Of a stretch of DNA of 64,000 nucleotides, positions 42,142 through 50,339 are shown piece after piece (positions within the stretch are counted from its first letter, which is position 1; the number at the start of each line of letters is the position of its first letter). Source of the stretch: an uncultured Alteromonadaceae bacterium (GTDB lineage: Bacteria; Pseudomonadota; Gammaproteobacteria; Enterobacterales; Alteromonadaceae); contig CANMXU010000011.1 in NCBI GenBank assembly GCA_947501935.1, forward strand, positions 62,001 through 126,000, given 5' to 3'. The position numbers and the translations under genes are program-made. The notes below the pieces were generated by a model. The model was not told the origin of the DNA. It saw nothing but the letters and a program-made list of their open reading frames with translations, and did no database searches.

Positions 42142-43845
42142 ATGAAAAACAAAGCAATTATCTTCGCTGTAATATCTTCACTAACGTTGGCTGGCTGTAT
42201 GTTTCAAGACCAAGGTGACGAAGTGAATAACCAGAGCAAAGCAACTAACTATCTTTTATCAACAACAACTGAAATTCTGTTAACAAGTGAGGCGGGCGCT
42301 AAAGTTGCTCCACAAGCCAACTTAACTTTTGTACAAGGTCAAGCGCAAGGCAAAGTGATCACCATTCGGCCTAATATTATTAAACAGAATATTTTAGGTA
42401 TTGGTACTTCATTTACGGAATCATCAGCTTTTGTTCTTGCCCATTTAAGCAAAGAAAAACGTGCACAAGTGATGGAAAATATTTATGGCGAAAGCGGCGC
42501 TAACTTCTCTATTGCGCGCACACATATTGGCGCAACCGACTTTGCTGTTGACGGCAGATATTCTTATGCACCAATTAAAGATGATGCCGAGCTATCGTCT
42601 TTTAGTATCGCGGTTGATGAAGATGGCTTTAATCAGCAAGAACATGCTGGCATTAAAGATGAGCAATTTGATTTATTACCGATGATCAAACAAGCCTATG
42701 AAATTAAGAACAAACAAGGCGATAAAGATTTAAGAATAGTCGCTTCAGCCTGGACCGCGCCGCCATGGATGAAAGACATAGAAGACTATTACATTAAACC
42801 AACACCAGAAAATAATCACCAAGGTACCGGCGGAGAGCTAAAATCGCAATATGTTGGTACCTACGCAAACTACCTTATTAAATACCTTGATGCTTATAAA
42901 GAGCAGGGTATTGATATTTGGGCATTAACGCCGGTAAATGAACCTCACGGTAATAGTGGCCAATGGGAAAGCATGCATTTTACCCCTAAAACTCAAAGTA
43001 CTTTTATTAAGGATCATTTAGGCCCTAAATTAAAAGCCAGTGCTCATAGTGCAGTGAAATTACTTATTTATGATCAAAACCGCGACCAAATGGAACATTG
43101 GACTGATGAAATATTAGCAGATAAAGAAACGGCGCAATATGTTTATGGTACGGCGGTTCATTGGTATGAAAGTACCAATCAAGTTAATGAAGCGGTTTTT
43201 GATCGCGTTCATGAAAAATTCCCCGAGTTTTCGATTATTCATACCGAAGGCACCATTGATGATTTAGGCAAAGATGCACCAGAAGGTATTTTAGACCCGG
43301 TTCGTTTTAAAGAGACAAACTGGTTTAACAATGACGATTTTTGGTGGAATGAAAATGCCACCGACTGGGCATACACAGCCACATGGGCACCTAAGCCAGA
43401 AGACCATCCTATTTACACGCCTGTGCATCGTTATGCTCGAAATATCATCGTAAGTTTAGACCACTGGCTTGAAGGTTGGATTGACTGGAATATAGTGCTC
43501 GACCGTAATGGCGGCCCAAATCATGTGGGTAACTTTTGTGGTGCGCCAATTATGATAGATACCGAAACGGGCGAAGTATATTACACGCCTATTTATCATG
43601 TGCTAGCTCAATTTAGTAGAACCATTCGTCCCGGTGATAAAGCCTTACAGGTAGATACTCAATTAGATGGGCTAGACAATGATGCCTTGTATGCAAGTGC
43701 GGCTATCAGCATAGACAATGTAGTGAGTACCCAATTATTAAATACTACCAAAGCGCCAATTAGCTTTTCGCTGCAAATAGGTGAACAGTTTGTTGAAGTA
43801 TTAATGCCTGCTAATGCAGTGCAAACCATTCGAGTACAATTATAA
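42142..43845 (+). CDS. GH30 glucosidase/endo-beta-1,6-glucanase-like lipoprotein
   Basis: A 567-residue lipoprotein (lipobox LAGC, Cys19). The GH30 barrel (about 85-480) shows GIGTSFTESSA, acid/base LTPVNEPHG (Glu267) and nucleophile IIHTEG (Glu369), followed by the C-terminal beta domain with the EVLMPANAVQTIRV end. GH30 subfamilies include glucosylceramidases and beta-1,6-glucanases or glucosidases, and in marine laminarin degraders a GH30 removes beta-1,6 branches. Given the surrounding beta-1,3-glucanases, a debranching role on laminarin or action on pustulan-like glucan is most likely. The subfamily was not determined. A long perfect hairpin follows the gene. Confidence 0.88.
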   Translation: MKNKAIIFAVISSLTLAGCMFQDQGDEVNNQSKATNYLLSTTTEILLTSEAGAKVAPQANLTFVQGQAQGKVITIRPNIIKQNILGIGTSFTESSAFVLAHLSKEKRAQVMENIYGESGANFSIARTHIGATDFAVDGRYSYAPIKDDAELSSFSIAVDEDGFNQQEHAGIKDEQFDLLPMIKQAYEIKNKQGDKDLRIVASAWTAPPWMKDIEDYYIKPTPENNHQGTGGELKSQYVGTYANYLIKYLDAYKEQGIDIWALTPVNEPHGNSGQWESMHFTPKTQSTFIKDHLGPKLKASAHSAVKLLIYDQNRDQMEHWTDEILADKETAQYVYGTAVHWYESTNQVNEAVFDRVHEKFPEFSIIHTEGTIDDLGKDAPEGILDPVRFKETNWFNNDDFWWNENATDWAYTATWAPKPEDHPIYTPVHRYARNIIVSLDHWLEGWIDWNIVLDRNGGPNHVGNFCGAPIMIDTETGEVYYTPIYHVLAQFSRTIRPGDKALQVDTQLDGLDNDALYASAAISIDNVVSTQLLNTTKAPISFSLQIGEQFVEVLMPANAVQTIRVQL

Positions 43846-43851
43846 TCACTA

Positions 43852-43884
43852 ATAAACAAGAGCATACAGTATGCTCTTGTTTAT
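43852..43884 (+). terminator. Long perfect hairpin after the GH30 gene
   Basis: ATAAACAAGAGCATAC and GTATGCTCTTGTTTAT are exact 16-bp complements around a single base. The T-rich right arm (TTGTTTAT) makes it a likely terminator, and it lies just before the phosphatase start. Confidence 0.7.
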
Positions 43885-43904
43885 ATCAGTTATGAGAAAA
43901 ATTT

Positions 43905-44417
43905 GTGAACCAACACCCCTTTGAAACTTTAGCATTATCAAATGGAGCCAAGCTTCTATTTACCCCTTGCCCTGGTACTAAAACGGTTAGCCTTGAAAAA
44001 TCGTTATTACAACTTAAGCAGCAGGGCGTAGCTATGTTACTGACCCTAATGTTTGATAAAGAAATGCAAGAAAATAACGCGCTACTACTTCCACAACTTT
44101 GCCAGAAACATCAAATCAAATGGCTGCAGCTACCCATTATTGATGATGAAGCCCCACAAGAGACTTTTGAGCACCAATGGCAAAAGCATAAAGAGTTAAT
44201 TTTAAATGAAATTAATAATAAAGGTGTGGTTGCTGTACATTGCAAAGGTGGTACAGGCCGAACTGGAACGGTTATTTCTCTAATTCTGCTAGAGCTAGGC
44301 TGGTCGGCAGCTAACATCAAACAACATGTGCAAAGCTTAAAACCTAAAGCGTTAGGTATACAAAAGCAAATTGACTATTTGAATAGTCAACTTAAAAGCT
44401 CGGCAGATAAATTTTAA
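43905..44417 (+). CDS. Protein tyrosine/dual-specificity phosphatase-like protein
   Basis: A 170-residue cytoplasmic protein starting at GTG. The PTP signature HCKGGTGRTG (Cys113, Arg119) is intact, and a possible general-acid Asp lies in the LPIIDDEAPQ loop (about 80-81). Size and motif fit the CDKN3/DSP-like phosphatases found in many gammaproteobacteria. The substrate is unknown; phosphotyrosine, phosphoinositide or nucleotide substrates are all possible. It follows the GH30 gene across a hairpin, so it is probably not part of the glucan regulon. It is convergent with the MATE gene. Confidence 0.8.
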   Translation: MNQHPFETLALSNGAKLLFTPCPGTKTVSLEKSLLQLKQQGVAMLLTLMFDKEMQENNALLLPQLCQKHQIKWLQLPIIDDEAPQETFEHQWQKHKELILNEINNKGVVAVHCKGGTGRTGTVISLILLELGWSAANIKQHVQSLKPKALGIQKQIDYLNSQLKSSADKF

Positions 44418-44445
44418 TTGAGCTACAGAGAATAAAATCATCAGG

Positions 44446-44479
44446 CTTGCTCTTTATATTTTTCAATCTAAAGAGCAAG
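44446..44479. terminator. Bidirectional hairpin between convergent phosphatase and MATE genes
   Basis: CTTGCTCTTTA and TAAAGAGCAAG form a perfect 11-bp stem with a 12-base AT-rich loop. Flanking T-runs are poor in both directions. Confidence 0.55.
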
Positions 44480-44515
44480 AATAATAGAATCCCACAAAGC
44501 TGAGCTAGGTTAAGC

Positions 44516-45889
44516 TTAAGTTAAACTAGGTATACTTTCTGTTGTTAAGTTTTTTAACCAGTACTTAGCTTTCATTCTGAAAATAAACATAAATGCTTTA
44601 GCTATTTCTTCAGAGTAAGCAACAAGCACTACCCAATATATTGGAAGATGAAAGTAGAACGCTGCCATAAAGGTTAACGGAATGCTTAATATCCACATGC
44701 CCGATATATCAATAAGCATGCAATATTTATTATCGCCACCGGCGCGTAATACCCCCATAGAAATAGTCATGTTGAATACTTTTAGGCAGGTTCCAAAGGT
44801 TATTAATACAAAAATGTCATGTGACAATGCAATAGTGTCTGCTGATAAATTATTAAAGGGCATAAAAACTAAAGATTCACATTGAAGTAATACTAAAGCC
44901 AGTACAAAAGTAACTATCGGCGCACTAATAGCGTAGTTTTTAGCTAAAGACCATGCATTTGGAAATTCATTTTTTCCTAAACGTTGCCCAACCAAAATGG
45001 CGCAAGCAGAAGCAAAACCAAAAAAGAACGAAACAAGCAAACCTTCAATGGGGGCTAATAAACTCATCACCGCAAGCTCTTGTGTGCCAATTCGGCCATA
45101 TATCAATTGATATACAAAAGTACCTAGTGACCAAACACCAAAGCTCAACATCATTGGCCAAACTAAACTTAATAATTTAGTCCATTGTTGTTTGTTATAA
45201 AACGCATCACAAAATATCTTTGTTGGAAAAACACTATGTTTAACTTTTGCCAAGTAGGCGAGTATTAATAAAGCATGCAGTGATCGAGCAATTAAGGTTG
45301 CTAAAGCGGCACCTACAACTCCCATCGGCTCTACGCCTAAACCACCTTTTATCAACCAATAGTTTAAAATAATATTGGCAAAAATGGCGAGGGTACTAAT
45401 AAACATCGGGAAAATTACTTGTCCAATTCCTCTTAACGCATTTTCAAATATCATCACCAGCACTACAAAAATTAAGCTTGGCATGGTTATCCAAAGATAG
45501 TTTGTGCCTAGCGCAATAACACTTGGATCTGTAGAAGCAATACTTAAAATATTGTCAGAGAGAAAGAAGGTCATAAGTAAAATTGGCACTAAAACACCGG
45601 CAGCTATGAACAGGGTTTTAACTATTATTTGTCGAATAACACTCGGCTGTCCGGCGCCAAAGTGCTGCGCAGACAAAGTGCCAACACCGGAAGCAAGTCC
45701 GCTTAAAATGATCAAAAATACAAATTGAATGCGGTTACCAAGGCCAACAGAAGCGACGGCAGTGTCACCTAAATGACCAACCATCATAATGTCGCACATG
45801 CCTAACATGGTAACCAAAATGCTTTGCAAAGAGATCGGCCAAGCCAATTTAATACTTTGCTTTAGTGGTGAGAGGTTGTTTGTGCTCAT
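44516..45889 (-). CDS. MATE-family multidrug/toxin efflux transporter
   Basis: A 457-residue membrane protein with twelve predicted segments arranged as two repeats of six. MATE features include KLAWPISLQSILVTMLGMCDIMMVGHLGDTAVASVGLGNR at the N terminus and SVGVASALGT-like positions in both halves (LSGLASGVGTLSAQHFGAG; FFFGFASACAILVGQRLGK). It should export drugs or metabolites with Na+ or H+ antiport. It is divergent from the AraC-family gene, separated by 117 bases, so that regulator may control it. The substrate is not predictable. Confidence 0.92.
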   Translation of the reverse strand: MSTNNLSPLKQSIKLAWPISLQSILVTMLGMCDIMMVGHLGDTAVASVGLGNRIQFVFLIILSGLASGVGTLSAQHFGAGQPSVIRQIIVKTLFIAAGVLVPILLMTFFLSDNILSIASTDPSVIALGTNYLWITMPSLIFVVLVMIFENALRGIGQVIFPMFISTLAIFANIILNYWLIKGGLGVEPMGVVGAALATLIARSLHALLILAYLAKVKHSVFPTKIFCDAFYNKQQWTKLLSLVWPMMLSFGVWSLGTFVYQLIYGRIGTQELAVMSLLAPIEGLLVSFFFGFASACAILVGQRLGKNEFPNAWSLAKNYAISAPIVTFVLALVLLQCESLVFMPFNNLSADTIALSHDIFVLITFGTCLKVFNMTISMGVLRAGGDNKYCMLIDISGMWILSIPLTFMAAFYFHLPIYWVVLVAYSEEIAKAFMFIFRMKAKYWLKNLTTESIPSLT

Positions 45890-46006
45890 GGTTTTTAGTC
45901 ATTACGGTTTACGAGAATATTGCAGGGAATTATAAAATATCGCGATAAATTAAACATAAGCAGAATTGTCAGGTATCATGTTTAAAACTATCATTTTTGT
46001 AATTTT

Positions 46007-46918
46007 ATGTGGCAAGATATATTAAACATACATCCTGATTGTATCGAGGATTTCTTTGATTTTGATAAGTTACCCGGTCAAGCTGACAGTTTCATCGCTT
46101 GTGCGGGCATGTCGTACCTACAAACTGAATATCAAATAGGTAAAACTGGTAAAGGAGAACTTCATTTAGATAATAAAAAAAATGGCGGACATGTTCATTA
46201 CTTAATTTGTACTCATGCCGGCGAGGGTAAAATTAAGTTTGGAAATGAGCAGCGTTTAGCTCAACCCGGTAGTGTTGTATTACTGCCAGCTGGAACTCCT
46301 TTTTTGTATGAACTTTCAGGTGACTATTGGGAAATGTGTTGGATATTATTACATGATTGCCCTGAATATGAGTTTATTCATCAAAGACAACCTTGTGTTT
46401 ATGCCAGCAGTAATGCCGAACGACTTTATCAAACCATGGCACTTATTCGAGAGTTCAAACATGGTGAAAGTATTTATCAATCAGACATTATATTACGCTT
46501 AGTGGAAGTATTAATTTATCAAATTGCCCAAACACTAAATATGGGGCAACAACTAAGCAAGCAACAACAAAAATTTCACTCGCTAATGCGCCGGGTTAAT
46601 AAGCAATTGCAACTGCCATGGACAGTTAAACAGCTAGCGGCAGAAATACACATGTCTGAGCCGCACTTTTTCCGCTTATGTAAGAAAGAAATGGGCATGA
46701 CACCGCTTAAACTCTTAACCCACACTCGTTTAGAATATGCCTGTTATTTACTACGTTATACCCAATATAACCTTGAGCAAATAGCTGACACCGTTGGCTA
46801 TGGCGACAGCGCCAGTTTTGCTCATCGCTTTAAGAAGGAATACGGTTTAAGCCCCGGGCGCTGGCGTATAGATCAAACCAATAACTTACAAGCTATTAGC
46901 CCTGAAAGTGATGAATAA
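46007..46918 (+). CDS. AraC-family transcriptional regulator
   Basis: A 303-residue protein with an N-terminal cupin-type sensor domain (about 40-110: GGHVHYLICTHAGEGKIKFGN, QPGSVVLLPAGTPFLYEL) and a C-terminal double HTH (about 195-290: WTVKQLAAEIHMSEPHFFRLCKKEMGMTPLKLL, then LEQIADTVGYGDSASFAHRFKKEYGLSPGRWR). This is the layout of AraC regulators of sugar genes, which bind a small sugar in the cupin. It may activate the divergent MATE gene or glucan genes; the ligand is unknown. Its start at ATG 46007 leaves a full N-terminal domain. Confidence 0.92.
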   Translation: MWQDILNIHPDCIEDFFDFDKLPGQADSFIACAGMSYLQTEYQIGKTGKGELHLDNKKNGGHVHYLICTHAGEGKIKFGNEQRLAQPGSVVLLPAGTPFLYELSGDYWEMCWILLHDCPEYEFIHQRQPCVYASSNAERLYQTMALIREFKHGESIYQSDIILRLVEVLIYQIAQTLNMGQQLSKQQQKFHSLMRRVNKQLQLPWTVKQLAAEIHMSEPHFFRLCKKEMGMTPLKLLTHTRLEYACYLLRYTQYNLEQIADTVGYGDSASFAHRFKKEYGLSPGRWRIDQTNNLQAISPESDE

Positions 46919-46951
46919 AGATAAGTGATGAAGATATGTAATGCTTTAGCT

Positions 46952-49114
46952 TTAAAACTGATAAGTCACGCCAGTGGTTAGCCGATACGCATCATAATCA
47001 TAGTTAGCAAAGCCATTGCCAAGTAAATTAACAACACGATCTATAGCGTATGCTGAGCGCCAATCGTCTTCACTAAATTGTTGATATAACAAACCTAAAT
47101 GCAACTCAATTTTCTCTGAATAGTTATAATCAGCAGTTAGATTAAGGTTATGTGAATTTATCACTAGCTCTTGGTGATGCTCACTTGAACTTACTGACAA
47201 TGAATCTACCTGAGTAATACCACGTGCGTATGAATAGCTGTAATTAGCAACAAAGGTAAGTTTTCCATCAGCTAAGTTGTCTGCCACTAGATTTATGCCA
47301 ACACTATCCGACTTATCATTTTGGCTACTTAACCAGTCAATATCATTATGCCCATAACTACCTTGGCTGAGGTTTTCTTGCCACTGATTATGTGCATAAG
47401 CAGCTAATGATAGATAATTTGATAATTGTGTACTCGCTGAAAGGTCAATACCACTGCGTTTACTTGCTAGCAAACCTATCGCTGTATGTTGGTAAAGGTC
47501 ACGAGAAAAGTAACCTTCAAGCGCAATTTCGGTGTTTTTCAAAATCGTATTTTCGCTGGTGCTAAAGGGGTTAAAAGATAAGTGCCCTTTAGCTTGTTCT
47601 CTTTGTCGATCCGCTTGAGAATATTTTTGTATTGCTAATGTCGGATCACTAGGTGATGTAACTTGTGAATATTGCCCGTTCAAATGATAGTTACTGCCAT
47701 CACGAAATTGCCTAGATAGTTCAACATAAACTTTATTAAATGGCGCAAAATGGCTAGAAACCTTGAACCAGAATTTTTCATTATCGGTATTTTTTCTGTC
47801 TTGAAAGTCACGTTGTTGCTGCTTTAACTGCCAGCCGATTGATAAATGGGCGCGAATAGCAAAACGATATTGTGCTTCAAGGGTTAGTTTTTCTTTTTTA
47901 AAGCTATAGGGCTTGTTGGTTATTAAATCAGCTAAAACGACGCTGTCAGTAAGTAGGTGTTGATAAGCATTACGTTCGGTATTGTTGTCACGGTCTTGAA
48001 GATGGTAATTAGCGGTTAAACGCCAGTTATTGCCGGTTTTGTATAAAGCTTTTATATGGCTTGAAAAAGTTTTTATGTCACCATCTAAATGGCTCACCGG
48101 CAAGTTATTTACCGCCAATAAATCGTTCGAGCTATAGGATAAAAAATAATCTGTTTGAGACAATTGTCCGTATATTAATCGTGCTTGCAGGGTTAACTTA
48201 TTATCGCGGTAATTGCCAAAAATACTCACTTGATCAAAACTATTATCTGGTGCGGTTGATAATTGGCCATTATTCGCTCCGCCAAACAAAACCGCATAAG
48301 GGCTTTGCCAATTGACCTTTGAGCGCTTATTAGTAAAGTCACTGTGGTAATAATTCACCAACACAGTGCCAGCGCCATATTGATAATAACTGCCAGCATC
48401 CAGCTGCTGATGCTGTTGGTCAACGCCTTCGGGTAACATTACCGCTTTAGTGAGAATGTTAGCGCTGGTGGTGCGTAGCCCTGCTTTATCTTGGTATTGA
48501 TAATCAATATAACCTTGCCAATTCTTGGTCAAATTAGCCTCTGCCGCGAGTTGCCAGTTTTCTCTTTTAAGTTGTTGTTCAAATGCCAATAGTGGCTGCT
48601 CAGCCATTTGGGCGGTGGTTGCTACGCGTTGCCAATTACTGGGCAAAACTAATAAGGCATTGCCGGCGTGAGTATAAGGGGTCAGCCCTTGCGCATAACC
48701 AAACTGACTAAGGCTCTGGTAGTTTAAAGAAACCTTATAGCTGTTTGTTTTAGTCGCGGCTAAATCAGCATGGCTGTTATCTTTGCCTAAACCTTGGGCT
48801 TGTATTTGATAATGACTTTCTGATGCTCTTTGTGAAATATCGGCATCAAGGTGGCCATATGTGCCATCTTTTTTTTCACCGGTTATTGTTGAAAAGTGGC
48901 CGTTATCTTGGGAATTATTCGACAAATTTACCGTAACCTTGCGCACTGGTTTAGTATTGTCAGGGCAATATTTACAAAGCCATTTCTCTTTTTTAATTTT
49001 AGAGGTATTGGCATCTTGTAAACGAAAACCTTCAGCCAAAGTAGTTGCAGAAAAACACATGAATATAGCTAAGGTAATGCTATTAAGCAGCGGGTTGTCA
49101 GCGGCATTTTTCAT
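46952..49114 (-). CDS. MtrB/PioB-family outer-membrane beta-barrel of a cytochrome conduit
   Basis: A 720-residue protein. The start at 49114 is chosen because AAGGAG precedes it with a seven-base spacer and a signal peptide follows (cleavage after LAE or TLA). The mature N terminus has the CKYC (CxxC) motif characteristic of MtrB proteins (Cys47, Cys50). The rest is a long barrel of alternating strands ending in VTYQF with C-terminal Phe. MtrB sheathes a periplasmic decahaem MtrA and docks an outer decahaem MtrC to carry electrons across the outer membrane. Both partners are encoded directly upstream, so this is a complete Mtr-type module. Confidence 0.9.
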   Translation of the reverse strand: MKNAADNPLLNSITLAIFMCFSATTLAEGFRLQDANTSKIKKEKWLCKYCPDNTKPVRKVTVNLSNNSQDNGHFSTITGEKKDGTYGHLDADISQRASESHYQIQAQGLGKDNSHADLAATKTNSYKVSLNYQSLSQFGYAQGLTPYTHAGNALLVLPSNWQRVATTAQMAEQPLLAFEQQLKRENWQLAAEANLTKNWQGYIDYQYQDKAGLRTTSANILTKAVMLPEGVDQQHQQLDAGSYYQYGAGTVLVNYYHSDFTNKRSKVNWQSPYAVLFGGANNGQLSTAPDNSFDQVSIFGNYRDNKLTLQARLIYGQLSQTDYFLSYSSNDLLAVNNLPVSHLDGDIKTFSSHIKALYKTGNNWRLTANYHLQDRDNNTERNAYQHLLTDSVVLADLITNKPYSFKKEKLTLEAQYRFAIRAHLSIGWQLKQQQRDFQDRKNTDNEKFWFKVSSHFAPFNKVYVELSRQFRDGSNYHLNGQYSQVTSPSDPTLAIQKYSQADRQREQAKGHLSFNPFSTSENTILKNTEIALEGYFSRDLYQHTAIGLLASKRSGIDLSASTQLSNYLSLAAYAHNQWQENLSQGSYGHNDIDWLSSQNDKSDSVGINLVADNLADGKLTFVANYSYSYARGITQVDSLSVSSSEHHQELVINSHNLNLTADYNYSEKIELHLGLLYQQFSEDDWRSAYAIDRVVNLLGNGFANYDYDAYRLTTGVTYQF

Positions 49115-49142
49115 CAATATTCTCCTTAGGATTATCATCACT

Positions 49143-50171
49143 TTATCTTTGGAAAGTCTGGCCAGCAGGGTGATTGCTGCCGTGAATTAAACTGTGACAA
49201 TTCATACAATTTTGGCCAAGAGCAAAAATGCTTTGAGTATTTTCAACAAACTCGCTACCGGCTATGGCCGTTGAAGGGTGATCAGCTGGGGTATGACAAT
49301 CTTGGCATAGTTGCGGCGTACGTTGTTTAAGCAGGTTGGCATTAATTGAGCCGTGAGCATTATGGCAAATACTGCAATCTTCAGTAACTGGGGCATGCTC
49401 CCAAAGCACAGGACCACGTTTTTCACTATGGCATTGATAACAGGTTTGATTAATTGACGGACGTTTTAATTCATGCTCAGCAAAAGCGCCGTGCGGATTA
49501 TGGCAATCAGAGCAGGCCATTTCCCCCCACTTTAATGGATGACTAGAACGCTTATTAATGGCATGGAGTTGTTCTTTATGACAACTGCCACATAATTCAT
49601 TTTGTTGTTGCTTAAGCAACACTGGGTCTTTATTTTTATGGAGCTGATGGCACGATGCACAAGGAACTTGCTCACTTTGATGAGCGCTTCCTTGCCAGGC
49701 AATACGTTCTTTATCTTCATGACAACTCATGCAAACACTGTTTTGTTTATCGGCATCAACAAGGGAATGACTACCAAAGGTGATCATCGGCTCTCTGAGT
49801 TGACCTTTTCGTACTCTGGCGGTGTGTTTTCCCGCAGGACCATGGCATGCTTCACACTGCAAATTTGCAAAAGGTGAGTTGCTAACATCTTGACGACCGT
49901 GAACATTTTCAAAAATCCCCATAGCATCATGTTTAGCGTCGCCGTCATGACACTTTAGACAGCTGTCGGCGCCTTTTTTAGAATACTTACCTTGCTGAAA
50001 CTTTTTAATGAGTAAGCTATTGAGTTCATCAGCTGTTAAAGGTTGTGCTGTTTTTAGCTTTTTTTCTGATGTGTTTGTTGTAGCAGTGGTTTTGTTTTGT
50101 GCAAAAAGCTGTGATGACAAAGCAGCGCTAAAGAGTATGACAGTCAAAAGCAGTTTAAGAAGTTCTCTCAT
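49143..50171 (-). CDS. Periplasmic decahaem c-type cytochrome, MtrA/DmsE family
   Basis: A 342-residue exported protein (signal peptide cleaved after LFA, about residue 24) with exactly ten CXXCH motifs: CLKCH, CEACH, CMSCH, CASCH, CGSCH, CSDCH, CYQCH, CSICH, CQDCH and CMNCH. Size, haem number and spacing match MtrA and DmsE of Shewanella, which form a haem wire through the MtrB barrel. It takes electrons from inner-membrane or periplasmic donors. It lies 28 bases upstream of the MtrB gene and downstream of the OmcA/MtrC-like gene. No CymA- or DmsAB-like gene is seen nearby, so direction and acceptor are open. Confidence 0.92.
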   Translation of the reverse strand: MRELLKLLLTVILFSAALSSQLFAQNKTTATTNTSEKKLKTAQPLTADELNSLLIKKFQQGKYSKKGADSCLKCHDGDAKHDAMGIFENVHGRQDVSNSPFANLQCEACHGPAGKHTARVRKGQLREPMITFGSHSLVDADKQNSVCMSCHEDKERIAWQGSAHQSEQVPCASCHQLHKNKDPVLLKQQQNELCGSCHKEQLHAINKRSSHPLKWGEMACSDCHNPHGAFAEHELKRPSINQTCYQCHSEKRGPVLWEHAPVTEDCSICHNAHGSINANLLKQRTPQLCQDCHTPADHPSTAIAGSEFVENTQSIFALGQNCMNCHSLIHGSNHPAGQTFQR

Positions 50172-50278
50172 TAAATTTGCACTCTTTTCTATTTTTTATA
50201 AAGATTTTATAGTTAGTTTTGCCGTTGTTTTAAACTTTTTGTTTGCGATTAATAACTAATTTAGCAGATGAAATTTTT

Positions 50279-50307
50279 GTAAACCAAGGGCGACCCCCTT
50301 GGTTTAC
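50279..50307 (-). terminator. Strong hairpin after the OmcA/MtrC-like gene
   Basis: GTAAACCAAGGG pairs with CCCTTGGTTTAC around a five-base loop, 33 bases after the stop codon and upstream of the MtrA-like gene. It lacks a good T-run on the minus strand and may only attenuate or protect the mRNA, lowering MtrAB relative to MtrC. Confidence 0.6.
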
Positions 50308-50339
50308 TTAGCTTCTAGCTAAATAGTCTAAAACTAAAA

